A stretch of 64,000 nucleotides of DNA from Paralichthys olivaceus. Taxonomy: Eukaryota; Chordata; Actinopteri; Pleuronectiformes; Paralichthyidae. Below, one piece after another: positions 1 through 12,344 of this stretch (position 1 is its first letter; each line of letters starts with the position of its first letter). Below the pieces are notes generated by a model. The model worked only from the letters and a program-made list of their open reading frames with translations, was not told where the DNA came from and did no database searches. The stretch covers positions 14,063,501 through 14,127,500 of the forward strand of contig NC_091107.1 of NCBI RefSeq assembly GCF_024713975.1, given 5' to 3'. The position numbers and the translations under genes are program-made.

Positions 1-123
1 ATCTGCATGCTGAAGTGTCCTTGGGAAGATACTGAACCCCTGAATGGCCCCTAATATATGTTGAATGCACTAATTGTAAGTCGCTTTGGATAACAGCGTC
101 CAACAAATGAAATGTAAAGTAAT
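1..123 (+). mobile_element. 3' part of a SINE of the same type, cut by the window edge
   Basis: It contains AGTGTCCTTGGGAAGATACTGAACCCC and ends GTAAGTCGCTTTGGATAACAGCGTCCAACAAATGAAATGTAAAG, the usual end of this fish repeat type. Confidence 0.6.
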
Positions 124-1584
124 GAAAAGGGCATAAATGTCGAAATAAAGTTTACTTTGTGTTTTTTTATTTGCTCCAGAGTTTATGAGACACGTATTTA
201 AAACACATTGAAAATGTGACAAGCGCCCGCACACACGCAATCCTAGAGGAAATGCTGGGATGTTAGCCTAATACAATACAAACCTCAAAACTCATGTAAA
301 TCATAACCACCCCATCCTGTTTACTGAGCTGGTATCATACATCCTGTGCCAAATGTTTAATATTTATTTTAGAGCAATTTATGTTAACAGAGCCAAAGAG
401 TCCATTTTATTTATTGTTTTGGTTTTGTGTGGTTCATGTTTTATTAATTTGGGATATTTTAATATCCTTAATTCTAATTCAAATGTCAGACTGAATATTC
501 TTTAGAATTAAGTTCATTGCTCTTTGAAAGGGTGCAGTTGCATGATAATGCCATAATATTATCATTATACCAGTGTTTTAAAATGGTTTCACAATTAAGA
601 CAATAATATAATTATCACAATCCCTTCTAGGATGAAATATTGTCCAAAAATATCTGTTATTGTGATATTGGATAAAATCAATTTTGGAAATCAATGGCAA
701 TACCTAAGCCTTAAGAAATTACAAATATATGGGAACTGTCAAGAAAAGGTATAATAGGTGTATTATTGCTGTGCCAAAAGTCCTAGTGAAAAATTTGGGG
801 TGCACATAAATAATGTACTGGTGCACCTAAATGAAAAAGGTTGGAACACCAGAGCACTGTAATAGTCCACATTTTAGGACGCTCAGTAAGAGAAATGTCC
901 CACTTTTCACAAAGATGCTACATCTCATTCTGTTGCAAATATCAATATTTTGTTTGGCCCTCACTTTGGAAGATGCTAATCCATATTCTTTGCACACACT
1001 GCAAACATCTTTTTTATCTACACTAATAAACGTATTGGAAAATCCAATCATCTACTTAACTGAGACCTAAGTCTGTGAGGCGAGTCGCTGTATGTTGTTA
1101 CTATGGATACATGACGGCATAGAGTCTGGACCAAAAGTGGGATTAGGATTAGAGGTACCAGAGGGGATATTCAGAAGAGGCATGATGTGACTGTGTGGAA
1201 ACATTACAGTGAAATAAACTAGTCATCAGTCAGAAGACAAAACAGTCTGAGATCAGTTTAAGAATAGGACTCATTATTATCCTCTTTTGTCTCTTAGTTT
1301 GATTGTAAAACATATCTTCACTCTTACCACTAGTACAAGTGATAAGCACAAAGAAGAAACGAGTGACTGTTGTGATTGAGGAGATAAGTGAATGGAGCTA
1401 TCTTTATGAGAGGGTGGTGAGAAAGAGGGAAATGCAGGGTTACCCAAAACCAAGTGTTTTTTTTCCCCCACTCAGAGATGCTCACATCACTTGCACAGTA
1501 GATTGAAAAGCTTTGGAGGAGCAAAGCATGTTGCATCTACCCCAATATAGCTAAATTTCTCATTCTGTAATAACCCAATCTCAT
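124..1584. other. No gene seen
   Basis: AT-rich sequence with only short overlapping open frames on both strands. No splice-bounded coding exon or repeat was recognised. Confidence 0.5.
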
Positions 1585-1940
1585 AATGACATCATGATGT
1601 CTCTTACACCATATGACGAATAATTGGTTAATCTACATAAACTTTATATAAATCTTATTGGTTGCAAAGGTTACTGCATTGCTATTCATGATATAATTTA
1701 CTTACTTCAGAGCGACATCATCAGGACATCACTCCTACCATATAATCATTAATAATTTTTGAATCTATATAAGCTTTAGATTGTGTCTAATGGGATGCAG
1801 AGAGAAAATCTTTTTTATCAAACTATGCATAACATAATTTTCTGACTTCACTGTAACTTCTTCACGATGTCACTTATCATACAACATAACAGGATAGAGG
1901 GGAAATTTTGAATCAATATAAGCTTCAGATCGTCTCTCTA
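1585..1940. repeat. Diverged tandem repeat, three units of roughly 130-160 bp
   Basis: Each unit carries CATGATGTC/CATCAGGACATC/CACGATGTC, then a run like TTACACCATATGA or CTACCATATAATC, then AATCTACATAAACTTTATA / AATCTATATAAGCTTTAGA / AATCAATATAAGCTTCAGA. The units start near 1587, 1705 and 1862. A related fragment occurs near 52.28 kb. Confidence 0.55.
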
Positions 1941-4900
1941 GCTATGAGTCTAGGAGTGTTTCTGGACCACACCTTTAGCTTGACGTTTGACCTCTTAACT
2001 CCAAAAGTTAACCATCTAGAGATAACCTCCAAAGTACTATTCTCACCCATTTTAGCAACATCTGTTAAAGTGTTGTTGAGCAATTTTATACTGCTTATTG
2101 CAAAAAAATGAGGGTGTATGTCAGCCAAAGTGGAACAAGAAACTGCAGCAAGAAATACCAAAGATGTGTTTCATATAATCTGTTTTCAATCAGTGCGAAA
2201 TGTCCTGCTCAGTACACATCCTTGTCTTGGTCATTGTCACTATCTGCCTTTAAAATCCAGAATTGGGGAAATTCTCCCAGAATACAAGATAATTAAAAAT
2301 GATAATTTATAGATTTACATCGGGTTTGGAGGATGTTTTAAAATATTACAGTTGATTTTATCCTACAATTAAGCCTCTTTATAAGAATCTGAAACTCTAT
2401 TCTCACTATTTTGTGTTTGATAATCCAAAGGCACCAACTGTCATCTCACCTGCAATTACAGAAAATACACAATAGACATGTGGCTGGTTAAGAGAGAATA
2501 ATCTACCAAGATCAAGAGACTAGACCTTTTGTGTATATATACAAACACATACATACACAGATACTTTTCACTCTCTTTGAACGCAAAGAAAACGACAATC
2601 TTTTCCCATATGTAGTTATAGACCCCAAGACCTGTGAGCAGACTTTGATGGCAGTAAAATCACCCTTATTTTGCAGCTTTAAACTATTGCTGGTTTCTGT
2701 GTTTAATCCAGAGTTTAATCTTAAATCCTCTATCCTCTATCTTTGAGCCATGTGGCTGAGTTCTGAGTGTATGAAAAACCACAGGAAATATTTCTATAAC
2801 CAAACCTTTTTGCTGACCGAGGGATTTGATTGCCACGAGGCAGCCACTTCACTGCGGAGACGTGATTTCTAAAACTTCATAAATCCTTCACCATGATTAC
2901 CATACCCAAACTCAGACCATAACTCATAAAACTGACATTAGGAATCTATAACCTAAACACAACCAGCTGATTGGTGGAGCTTTTCTGGCAGCAGTACACA
3001 GCAGGGTGCTGGAGAGTGTTGTGGGAATGCAGCTGTTTCTCAAGCCTCTGTCTCCTTCTGCCTGTTACAATAAGAGGCTAAATAATGTACTGACAACTTC
3101 TCTTAAATTACACCCATATCAGTGGTATATATGTCTTTATCAATAAAACATATATTTTAAACATGTATTTTCAATTTGCTAAACAAAGTAATGGTGCAAT
3201 ATTTGATCATTTTGATTTATTATATTTTAAAGTGGGGATGTAAGCTTGGAAGATACATAATTAGTAGGGATCTGTAGGTCCTCCCTCCAAAAACAAAAAA
3301 ATAAATAATCTAAAACAGATTGTCTGCATTTTCACCTAACCACTTGGGTTCAGTCGATCAAGCTCCAGCCAACATGCACTGGTCTACTTAAGTTAGATTG
3401 AGGAGGCTATAAAAACCAATAACGCATCATGACCAGTATGTACCAGTGCGGATAAGGACAGGAAATGATTATAAGAAGAATGGATGTTTTATATTTGAAA
3501 TTATGTTTATAAAACCATTATGTGGCTTAAAAAAGTTGGAGGTTACAAGCAATGAGGCCATCATTGAGGTGAAATAAGGACAAACATTTATTTAAATAAA
3601 ATACCTTTACAAAATATGACTTGGATCATTAAATATGATTCAACAATAATAAACCTTAAGGCTGCATTGCTCAAAACTCAAAAAGCAGCTTAGAGCCTGC
3701 AAAGGACTACAAACCTTTTAGATGAATGGAACGGGTCGTACATCAACTATCTAATTCCACCACTAGCTTGTCTAATTGTAGTGTGATACAGGAATAAATA
3801 ATCATAACAAAAGCAGGTTATTTTGTACTACATTACCTCAAATTTAGGACTATTTAATGCATGACTCTACTTTGAACTTGGATTTGTGATTTTTTTTAAT
3901 TGAATAAAACACCTTTAACTTTTTATTAGGACAAAGGTAATTTAATTTCTGATACCAAGGTAAATTAAGCTATTAAACAACACTGATAAAAAGGAGATAA
4001 ATGTGTGATGACTAACTATCTCATATTATGTCTCCAGCACAAAAGGAGACAAGGATGATGCTGACTACTCTGAGCAGCATCGTGGAAAAGGTGAAATAAC
4101 AGATTTGTGAGTATTTCTCACTTTCTGCTGATGGTCTGAGTAATTTGCTGCTGCACGGTGCTGCTGTTGTCTCTGCAGGAAAATAATTTCTGACACTTAA
4201 ATAACACTAAGTATACAAGCTGGCAAATTAAACCAATGCTGCCTCACAGTTTGCTCCAAGATTACTGCTACAGTACAATGCTTCTTTCAGCATTTAACGT
4301 TTGATAGTAGTCAGTGGGCCAATATTTTTCTGTGTTCAGTTTTCAATCGCAGGTAAGCTCAACAGTACAATTCTCACGATTCTGTGACTGACAGCTAAAG
4401 CACGCTGTGGAAAACAATCAGCGACGGGTTGGACTGAACCAACTCAAAGGGTGGTTAAATAAGTTGTGCTTTTTGTTTTGTCAGTTAGGCTGCTCAAACA
4501 TAATAACACAATTGCGGGGACAGTGTGATGATAATGTTGTTTTTTGTGAGGACAAAATGTGGGGTAGCAAAACAATTAATAATAATAATTTCAGCAATAG
4601 ATGCAGATATATTTAGAAGAGTAGAAGAGGTGGGAGATGGCAGGAGACATATGCCAACAGCAACACGTGGCCTTTTCCTGACATTACATTAAAAAAACAC
4701 GTTGTGACTACTAAGTGAATTCATATTTTATTGACTTGTGACAAACACTTTCAATGGCCCCTGGGAACCATGTTTAAAAATGTAAACGCATGAAAGTGAT
4801 ATTGAAATTGAAGTCATTTTGTTTTCTTTCTGTCATTTGCTGTCAAATTTAGTTTCTTATTACTTTCTACAGCTTCAGGTTCATGTATTTCAAGATTATG

Positions 4901-5880
4901 TATTAATTGTCATATTCAAATTAACAGTGTCAAAGGTAAAAAGCAGTGTTTAAAATAAAAATGTGTTAAAAATGTTCTTTGCTTTTTTGAATTATTGTCT
5001 CTGCTAAGTGAGCGTAAAACTCAATGACTTTAAAGGTTAAATATTGCCTGAAGATGAACAAGTGAGTGACTTAAAGTTAATAACTTTTCTTTCCAGCGAG
5101 CCTCACACTGTGCATTTTTCTCAGCGGCTCAGTACAGGATCAGCTGCAGACACAGAGCCGGCTCCACACTGTGAGACCCTCTGCCTCTAGCAGGTTGATC
5201 ACACCAGCTGGAGTCCAGGGCGGCAGAAGAATGTTAAGAGGTTAACCCAGAGGGTTGCTGTACATGAGCCACACTCGCTACTCTCTGCTCCTCTGCACAT
5301 ACAGCTCTGTCACGTGTGCTACCTGAGGAGGATCAGAAAAGCAACATCTGGATATGTTCTGAGGGCTGTAATTTTAGAAGCTCTCCAACACTCTTAATCC
5401 CCTCACAGTATGTTGTTTATTTTGGTCCTGTTCTCTGGTCAATAGCCAGATTTCTTAGAAGCAACCACCAGGTTACTGGGATTGACACAGTGAGGCCCTA
5501 CAGAGCAGAAAAAGATCTTGCTGGTATGGACATCATTCCCATTAAAAAGAGAATAACCAGCCAACAGTCCTTTTTGTCAAGACAATTTAAGTTTGCTTTA
5601 TTCTATAGCATGAGCTGGATTTTTCTTCTGTGAGCAACTGTTTTGTTTGCATTCCAGAAAAAGCTGTTCTTACAAGTCCACAATGGGGGGGATCTGAACA
5701 TTAGGAAACAGTGCTAATTAGTTTGTTGTGACATTCTGAAAAGAGCTGAAATAATTCTCCTGGAAAACTATTCACACAACTTTTCACATTGAAGTTTGAT
5801 TGAAACCTGCATTTCAGGAAGGCTTCATTGGCTTCTACAGCTTAAGCCTTCTTCCTTTAATATTTATGTTGCACATGCGA
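1941..5880. other. No gene seen
   Basis: AT-rich. The longest open frame (105 codons, 5316-5633, plus) has no recognisable domain, signal or splice context. Confidence 0.5.
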
Positions 5881-5899
5881 TATGGTGGTGGTTATTTTC

Positions 5900-7250
5900 T
5901 CCTTTTTATTAAAAATGAATATAATGTTTAAATGTAAAACTTCCCACTGTCTCAACATCGAGTTCAATCCGTATATTTACAAAGTCTGTCTACCCCAGAA
6001 GTCCAACATAGTTCAGTTCAATCCAATTAAAACAACAAAAAACAGACAACAAAAATTACCGTTCCGGGTTTTACGGCAGATCTTCATAAACCAACAACTA
6101 GGAAAGTGAAAAGAAAGAGAAGTGACCATGTCACAGTCAATAACAACAGCATTCCTATACACAAAATGTACAGGGAACTTAAGGTACCATCGATGGTCAC
6201 GTTGGTCAGTCAGTCCGGCAACCGCCAAGGTCGCAGCGTGAAGTAAACTTCATAAAGAATAAACAGTCGACCCTCTCCGACATCCACACTCATTGTTCCG
6301 AAACTACTCGTCAATTCTGTGTGTTGGTTTAGATTACGCGACAATTTCAGTTTGAGAACTGTTATAGCTGTTAATTGTATTAAACAATACAAAAACACTG
6401 AACACCATGATAATTCAGGACACTATAATGATGATATGATGATGTTTAATCTCTACCCCACTTTCACAAATGTTCGGAAAACTAAAAGACTGCAGCATGG
6501 ATAGAGATCAGCAAGAGTCAACAGAGAAACTCATTATTCTTGATGTGTGCTTCAATCTGTCTCCTGACTGTTGAAGAAAAATTACTTCTAGTGTAAAAGT
6601 CACTGCACCAAATCCACCAAGGTCGATTGACAAAAAACCGAATGCTTATGAAATGTTGTTAAATATGTTATGAGAGAAAAGACGAACATCTGTAAAAGGG
6701 TTGTCCAAGACTCTTTTTCCAAAACGATTAATGTCAGGTTTCAATTTATGTCTTCACTCCATTTAAGTTAAAGCTCTGTAGTGATTTAAATCGGGACTTA
6801 CTGTGTGGAGGCTATGCTATGGCAGCTTTTTAAATATTCCAGGACTGAAAGTACAGTTTGTCCGTTAACAATAACACAACATGCTGAAACCAGACAAAGG
6901 GAAAAAAACTGACTATAGTAAAGGGAGGTACATTGTTGACAAATGAAAACAGAAGCAAAACAGGAACACACTGAAAGGAAGAAAAAAAAAATCTAACAAA
7001 AAAGTGAGTGAGAGAGCGAGAACAGAAATGAGAAGGGGTTGAAAGGGCAAAGACGGAGGAGAGAAAAAGGGAAGCAGCACGGTCGTATTTTACAGCCGAC
7101 TGCAAGCGTGTGGTCTGGCAAGCACAGCAGGAGTTACTTTATTAGAGTCGTTTCATTTACGAGGAGGTGTCCTTTCTGGAAAAAAAAAATGAGCAGGTTG
7201 AAACCAGTCATCTCTACACTCTCTAAACACAAGGATATGGCCCCATAGCA
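5900..7250 (-). other. Region resembling a reversed 3' UTR, unproven
   Basis: It starts with a minus-strand AATAAA near 5905-5910 and continues as exon-less, mixed-composition sequence. It could be the 3' UTR of a minus-strand gene, for example the one beginning at 17.2 kb, but no coding exon was found before it. Confidence 0.2.
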
Positions 7251-7389
7251 GACTCCACTGATTCTCTCCTGGTATAAGCAATCCATATGTATCCACAGAT
7301 TCACTTCCAACAGATCACAGGTCAAATAAAAAGGTTTAAGAGGACTTGCTTCAACTTATACTGCCTCTCTAGGCTGGTAACTTACAGCT

Positions 7390-7610
7390 TAGTGTATGCA
7401 GCTGCAGCACAGGAGGTATAACGGCTGGTTCACCATGGTTCGATCTACCTACCAAAGTGTCCTTTAGCAAGACACTCAATGCCCTAATGGCTGTACCATC
7501 AGTGTGTGATTGATCTGTGATAGAAAAGCACTGGATGAGACTTGTACTATAAAGCACTTTGAGTTGCGGTAAACCAGAAAAGTCCTATATACATGCAGTC
7601 CATTTACCAT
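7390..7610 (+). mobile_element. tRNA-derived SINE, second copy
   Basis: It has a B-box-like GGTTCGATCTACC, then AAGTGTCCTTTAGCAAGACACTCAATGCCC and the tail AAAGCACTTTGAGTTGCGG ending in GTCCATTTACC, which matches the family layout of the 51.7-kb element. Confidence 0.65.
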
Positions 7611-7619
7611 ATTCATTCA

Positions 7620-9630
7620 CACAATGAGGATGCGTCATAATTCGGATAAAATTAAACTGGTTCCACTCATCCAAACTAATGAACATGCTACAATTAAAGA
7701 GTAAAATGTCTGTGTTTTGACAAAGCTACCAACAAACCCCATGATGGAATATTTTAAAGAGATCATCTCTTTACTAACTCCAGAAATCTGTCTGTCTTTG
7801 GTGCACATATCCTGAGAAACATTTATCTTATCTGCTTCACACTTGGCATGTGTATTGTTAAGGGCCCAAAGAAGTGCAGTGCTGAATTTGGTGGGATGTG
7901 GACATGTGATATGTTGATTATTAATAAACTTTGAATAAACAAGCGACCAGCGCTCGGTAGCAGCGGCGCCGGGGACTCAACAACTTAAGAGACGTTATCG
8001 ATCGAGACAACAGCGTGTTTACAAGAACAGCAAAGAGAACTGATTCTCCAATTCAGGATTCTGTGTACTGAGTCAAGCTTAACTGAACTTTGAATAAACA
8101 GGTGAACAGCTCTCTGCAGGGGTGGAGTGCTGCAGTCGGTCTTTACTTGCGGCAGCTCAATAATTGCACTTTTACACTTTCAGACAGAAAAGCTGAAACC
8201 AGCATCCCCACAGGCCAAATAAACAGCCCATTCCAAACAGACAAGTTCAGAGCGTGCACTGTTCTAGTTATAAACATTTTAAATATGAAGCTAAGCTTCC
8301 ACCATCCAATGTCAGATGAGAAGCCTTAAGCTTTGATCAGAATACTACAGGAGCAGGTAAAGTGACAGAAGTGGATGAAGGTTCATCAAGTAATAAAACG
8401 TCCACAATATGCAAATATTTACTAAAAATTATTGATTTAAGCCTTAATACTCTACTCTACCTTAAAAATATCTGCTCCCTGCTTACGTTAAGTCCATGTG
8501 CCAAAAAACACTTTAGACACTGCTCTGTTTGGGTTGACCCGGATGGCTTATCATGCCATTGGTTTGTTTAGGGATTAGTCTGAACCATTTAGTGAAATGC
8601 TTTGTGATCACTACAATGATGCTGTATTTTCAGCTTATTACTGCGGGATCTGTCCAAGCAAGATACATTTAGGCGTGACACCTCACAACCAAAGCGTAAA
8701 TATTTCTGTATTTATAACCTTATTCTCAGATATATTTCTGTCTCTTCTTAATAGACCACATATTGTACAGACACAGTCGTCTCTGTCCAAAAACTTCACT
8801 GAAGTCCTAATGTAAACATACAAATCTGACCTATTGACAAAATTTAAAGATGGACAGTGAAGAAGAGAGAGACAAGCATCTTTAACACTTCTGGTCTTAC
8901 AGGGCAAATCTGAGTGATAAGTAAAATCATTACTGGTAAGGTTACATTAGGTTTTTATCATTTCTTATCATTCTGTTAAAATATCTCTTTCTAACATAAT
9001 GGTTTGCTCCCAGTCAACTTCAGCCACTGGCCACTGCGACCTTCAAGCCCGGCTGTTGTTATTTTCCATAGAGGTCAGCAGCTAAGAATGTGAAGCACGC
9101 AGAAGCTGAAACACGCCTTTCTCTTCCCAACAACCTTCACATCTTTTGTTTAAATCATTTTTGCTGCTACCCCTGTACAGCAGCTCCATTTTATTTTGAA
9201 TTTGAAGCATGGAAAGCTAAGGTAACTCCATCTTCCTAAATGTCCACATCATATTTTTCTGCTGGTCCTGTCCCACACATATAACTTTCCAATGTTTGCA
9301 GCATTGTGAGCAAGATCACTAAATATAGTGTGGTAATGACGCTGGTCAGTATTTCCATGCGCAGTAATCATCAGAGAGACCTGTGAAAAACAGCAGAGCT
9401 ATTTTAATCTGTTTCCCTGCAGGATAGCGTGTAGATTTTCAAACTGCCTAACTGAGGCTACAGAAGAGTGGTCAGCCATTTTACGAGTGCTTAACCTCAG
9501 ACATGAGACAAGACGAAGAATTCATCACTCGAGCTATCATTATCTCTTTTCTGAACAATCATTTTTTCAGCAGGTTACTTCAGGTATGGATCATAGTCTG
9601 CACATAAAGATGGAAAACTAGTCTCCACTA
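7620..9630. other. No gene seen
   Basis: Only short open frames. A fragment at about 7770-7950 resembles a degraded interspersed repeat. Confidence 0.4.
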
Positions 9631-9639
9631 CCTACCACT

Positions 9640-9990
9640 GTACAAATATTGATGCAAAAAGATCCTGGACATGGGTTCCACCATTTTGCACTTTCGGAGC
9701 GAGAGTCTGCACAGTAGTGATTGTGTAGCGGAGCAGTAGTCGAGAATCGACCACAAGCTCGACAAATAGCAAGTCAGTCTCAGCTGTCAATCCTGATGTT
9801 TCACCCAGTTTTCTATCATTTACTAGTAAAATCAGCACTTCAAAAAACATCACTGTCATATGAAAGACCTAAAACAATAGACACCATCTCTGAGAAACTT
9901 GCATTAAACATGTTCTTTGACTTATTACTTAGGTCCAAGTCACATCAACTAACATGGAGGAGGTGGGATTTAAAACCTATATGTAAAATT
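9640..9990 (+). mobile_element. Interspersed repeat family B, copy 1
   Basis: It contains GAGTCTGCACAGTAGTGAT, CAGCTGTCAATCCTGATGTTTCACCC and AACTAACATGGAGGAGGTGGGA. The same modules in the same order occur at 61.33-61.63 kb and, partly, at 30.74-31.0 kb. A short ORF (91 aa) inside is not a gene. Confidence 0.55.
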
Positions 9991-10077
9991 ATCTGACTTC
10001 ACTAATTCAGAGTAAAGGAAACGTTAATGTCCTATGGTAATGAGGTAAATGGAGATCAACACAGGTTAGCTTACAAT

Positions 10078-10672
10078 GCTTTCATACCTGAAAGTCCAGA
10101 CAATGGTCCAAACCAAGGTGTTACATTGTTTCCATTTGATCCGGTTAGTTTTTGTTTCATATCGTAATTTAGGATTTAGCACTATAGACTTTTGTGTGAC
10201 ATATGTACATCCTGTTATCATCACCTAAGTGGCTTTGACTTTGGTGTGTTGTCAGTTAGGCTCTTTTGTATTCACAAACTTTTTTGAATAAAGCCCAAAG
10301 AAGAAAGTAGTGGTTGAATGGAGAAAATGACTGAACTGGTTTACTTTGTTAATTTCATTCCAATCACTGTAGTTACTACCAGCAAAATGAATATCCTCAT
10401 CTTTCAAACATATTGTCTGAGGCGAAGACTGTACGCAATCCTCTTTCTTCTTCTATTGTTTAAGGCTTAATGTCTTAATTATTCAAGAAAGTGTTTCCAC
10501 AATACAAATGATCCAAACCTGGTTTAGTTTGATCAAGTCCAAAACCACCTCTTTTGGACTAAATGTACGTCTGTTGGACCAGACTGGTCTGAGGTACCTT
10601 TTACACCTGTTATTTTGGTTTGACTGAGTGGAAAGGTCAGAAGGTCCGGATCAATCAGGTAGGTGTGAAAGC
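10078..10672. mobile_element. Non-autonomous DNA transposon (about 595 bp), diverged
   Basis: The left end reads GCTTTCATACCTGAAAGTCC and the right end, read on the other strand, GCTTTCACACCTACCTGATT. Internal segments repeat motifs such as GGTCCAAA and GGTCAGAAGGTCC. This looks like a degraded MITE of a fish DNA-transposon family. Only the terminal GCTTTCAYACCT match is strong. Confidence 0.5.
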
Positions 10673-11761
10673 CTCTTTAGTTCCTAGTAATCACAACCGT
10701 CCGGCTGGGTCCAAATGATTAACAACTACTGGCTCTGATTATCTGGTGTTTGTTACTCACTGTAATGTTTAATTCATCATGCACATGCGGTTTTGATTGG
10801 TGATCCACTTTGATTGGTTCTATTTTCGACTGGTACGAAGATGTCATGTCTGGGCACTGCTGGGTCTCAGTGGTGACCAGAAACTTTTTTGATCAGTGAT
10901 AATGTTGTGTTTTACCTCTGATGAACATTCAAACCTGGAATTCAAGCAAAGTTATTTGACATTAAATTAGCCCCACCTTCTGCATTAACAACTGTCAGAC
11001 TGTTAAATTCTGTCCTCATCTGTCAACATCCATTGAAGCTGCCAACAACTTTTAACATCGCTTCCCTTAATTAAACTGACACTATTTTAACAGTGAGAAG
11101 ACAAGCTTTAAGTAACTACAAAACTCCACACATAGAGCATGTCCTTGTGTTCATGTGTTCCTGGTCATGCTAATATATATATATATTATGATATGTTAAT
11201 ATTGAAGAATAGCTCTGACCACAAAAATAAAAAACTGCATGGGCAACAAACTTCCCAGAATGATCAATTGTGGTATTTTCTGACCTCATTTTTTATTAAA
11301 GAAACAATACTGAACTCTCTAACAGAGATAATCTACCAATAACTGCAGACTGCCTGAGCTGCTTTATTTTTTATTACTACAGGTTAATGGTTTACAACTA
11401 AACATTTGTTATTTGAACAAGCAGGGGTAAATATCTGGCCTATTGAGTGAAAACATCACAATGTCCAGTTGCTTCCTGTGTGTGGAGGTGTGTGCTGATG
11501 TCTGAACAGATGAACGATAACAAAACAAACCCAGAGAGAGCAGCTGAGTCTAATCCAGAGAAAAACCAGAGAGCAACCAAGGCATCATGAAATTCAACAA
11601 ACAACACACGCCCCCACATGCGCACACTCACACACGGCAAAAGTATTGTTCAGTCTGCTGAAGGGTTTCCAAGCAGTTGTACGAGAAGGTAAACACTTTT
11701 TATACAGATCCTGGTAGAAGCCAAACATGCTAGAATAACTTGCTGTTTGTCAGGGACTTAC

Positions 11762-12000
11762 CCTCTTCCACACAAGTCTGCTTGTCATCAGTCCTTCATC
11801 CCCGGCAAGGCAAGTTTGCTCCTCAGATCTCTTTTGTCTCAAAATGGAGGCAGAAACTCTCCAAACACAATTCCTTTGCTCTGAGTATTTGTTATTTTTG
11901 AGTCTGCCCGGTCCAGTTCTGCCCCCCTCCTGCTGATCTGCTGCACGAGCCGCTGACATGACAGCACTCACAAACAAGCAGTTGGAATGAGAGAGACCAG
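11762..12000 (-). other. Possible 5' exon of a minus-strand transcript (uncertain)
   Basis: The minus strand is open and less AT-rich from about 12000 down to a perfect donor (AGAGG|GTAAGTCC) at 11762. No coding similarity was recognised, and a longer open frame here (196 codons from 12340) has an unlikely composition with a glycine run from the CTC tract. It could be an untranslated first exon of a gene continuing to the left, perhaps an alternative start of the 17.2-kb gene. Confidence 0.3.
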
Positions 12001-12119
12001 TGCGTCCTGAAAGATACAGGTGCACGCTCACTCCCAGCGAATACAAACAGCTCAGAGGAACACAGTATGAAACGGCTTTGGCCAGTGGTTCCCCCTTGTG
12101 TGGGACTCCAACCTTACTC

Positions 12120-12170
12120 CACCTCCCTCCTCCTCCTCCTCCTCCTCCCTGCACCTCCCCTCCCTCTTTG
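12120..12170. repeat. CTC-rich polypyrimidine tract
   Basis: CCTCCTCCTCCTCCTCCTCC followed by CTGCACCTCCCCTCCCTC. The complementary strand carries several GGAGG/GGGAGG runs and could form a G-quadruplex or triplex. It is about 360 nt upstream (minus strand) of a consensus 5' splice site at 11762. Confidence 0.85.
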
Positions 12171-12344
12171 CCAAACAGCTCCAAGACAGAACAGAAAAGA
12201 AAGGACGACTCAGAAGGGGCCGTTTTCTTGTGAACAGCTGTGAGTGTAATGCAGAAGCTTTTCTTTTGGCTTGAATAACTCACAAAACAGCTCATGTACA
12301 AGAACGATGAGGTGCAGCAGCACTTCTCTGCTTTCTCCACGCGT

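Noticed and set aside
11750..12340. 196-codon minus-strand open frame
   Set aside because: A glycine run from the CTC tract and a low-complexity composition, with no recognisable domain. Only the donor at 11762 was kept as a possible untranslated exon end.
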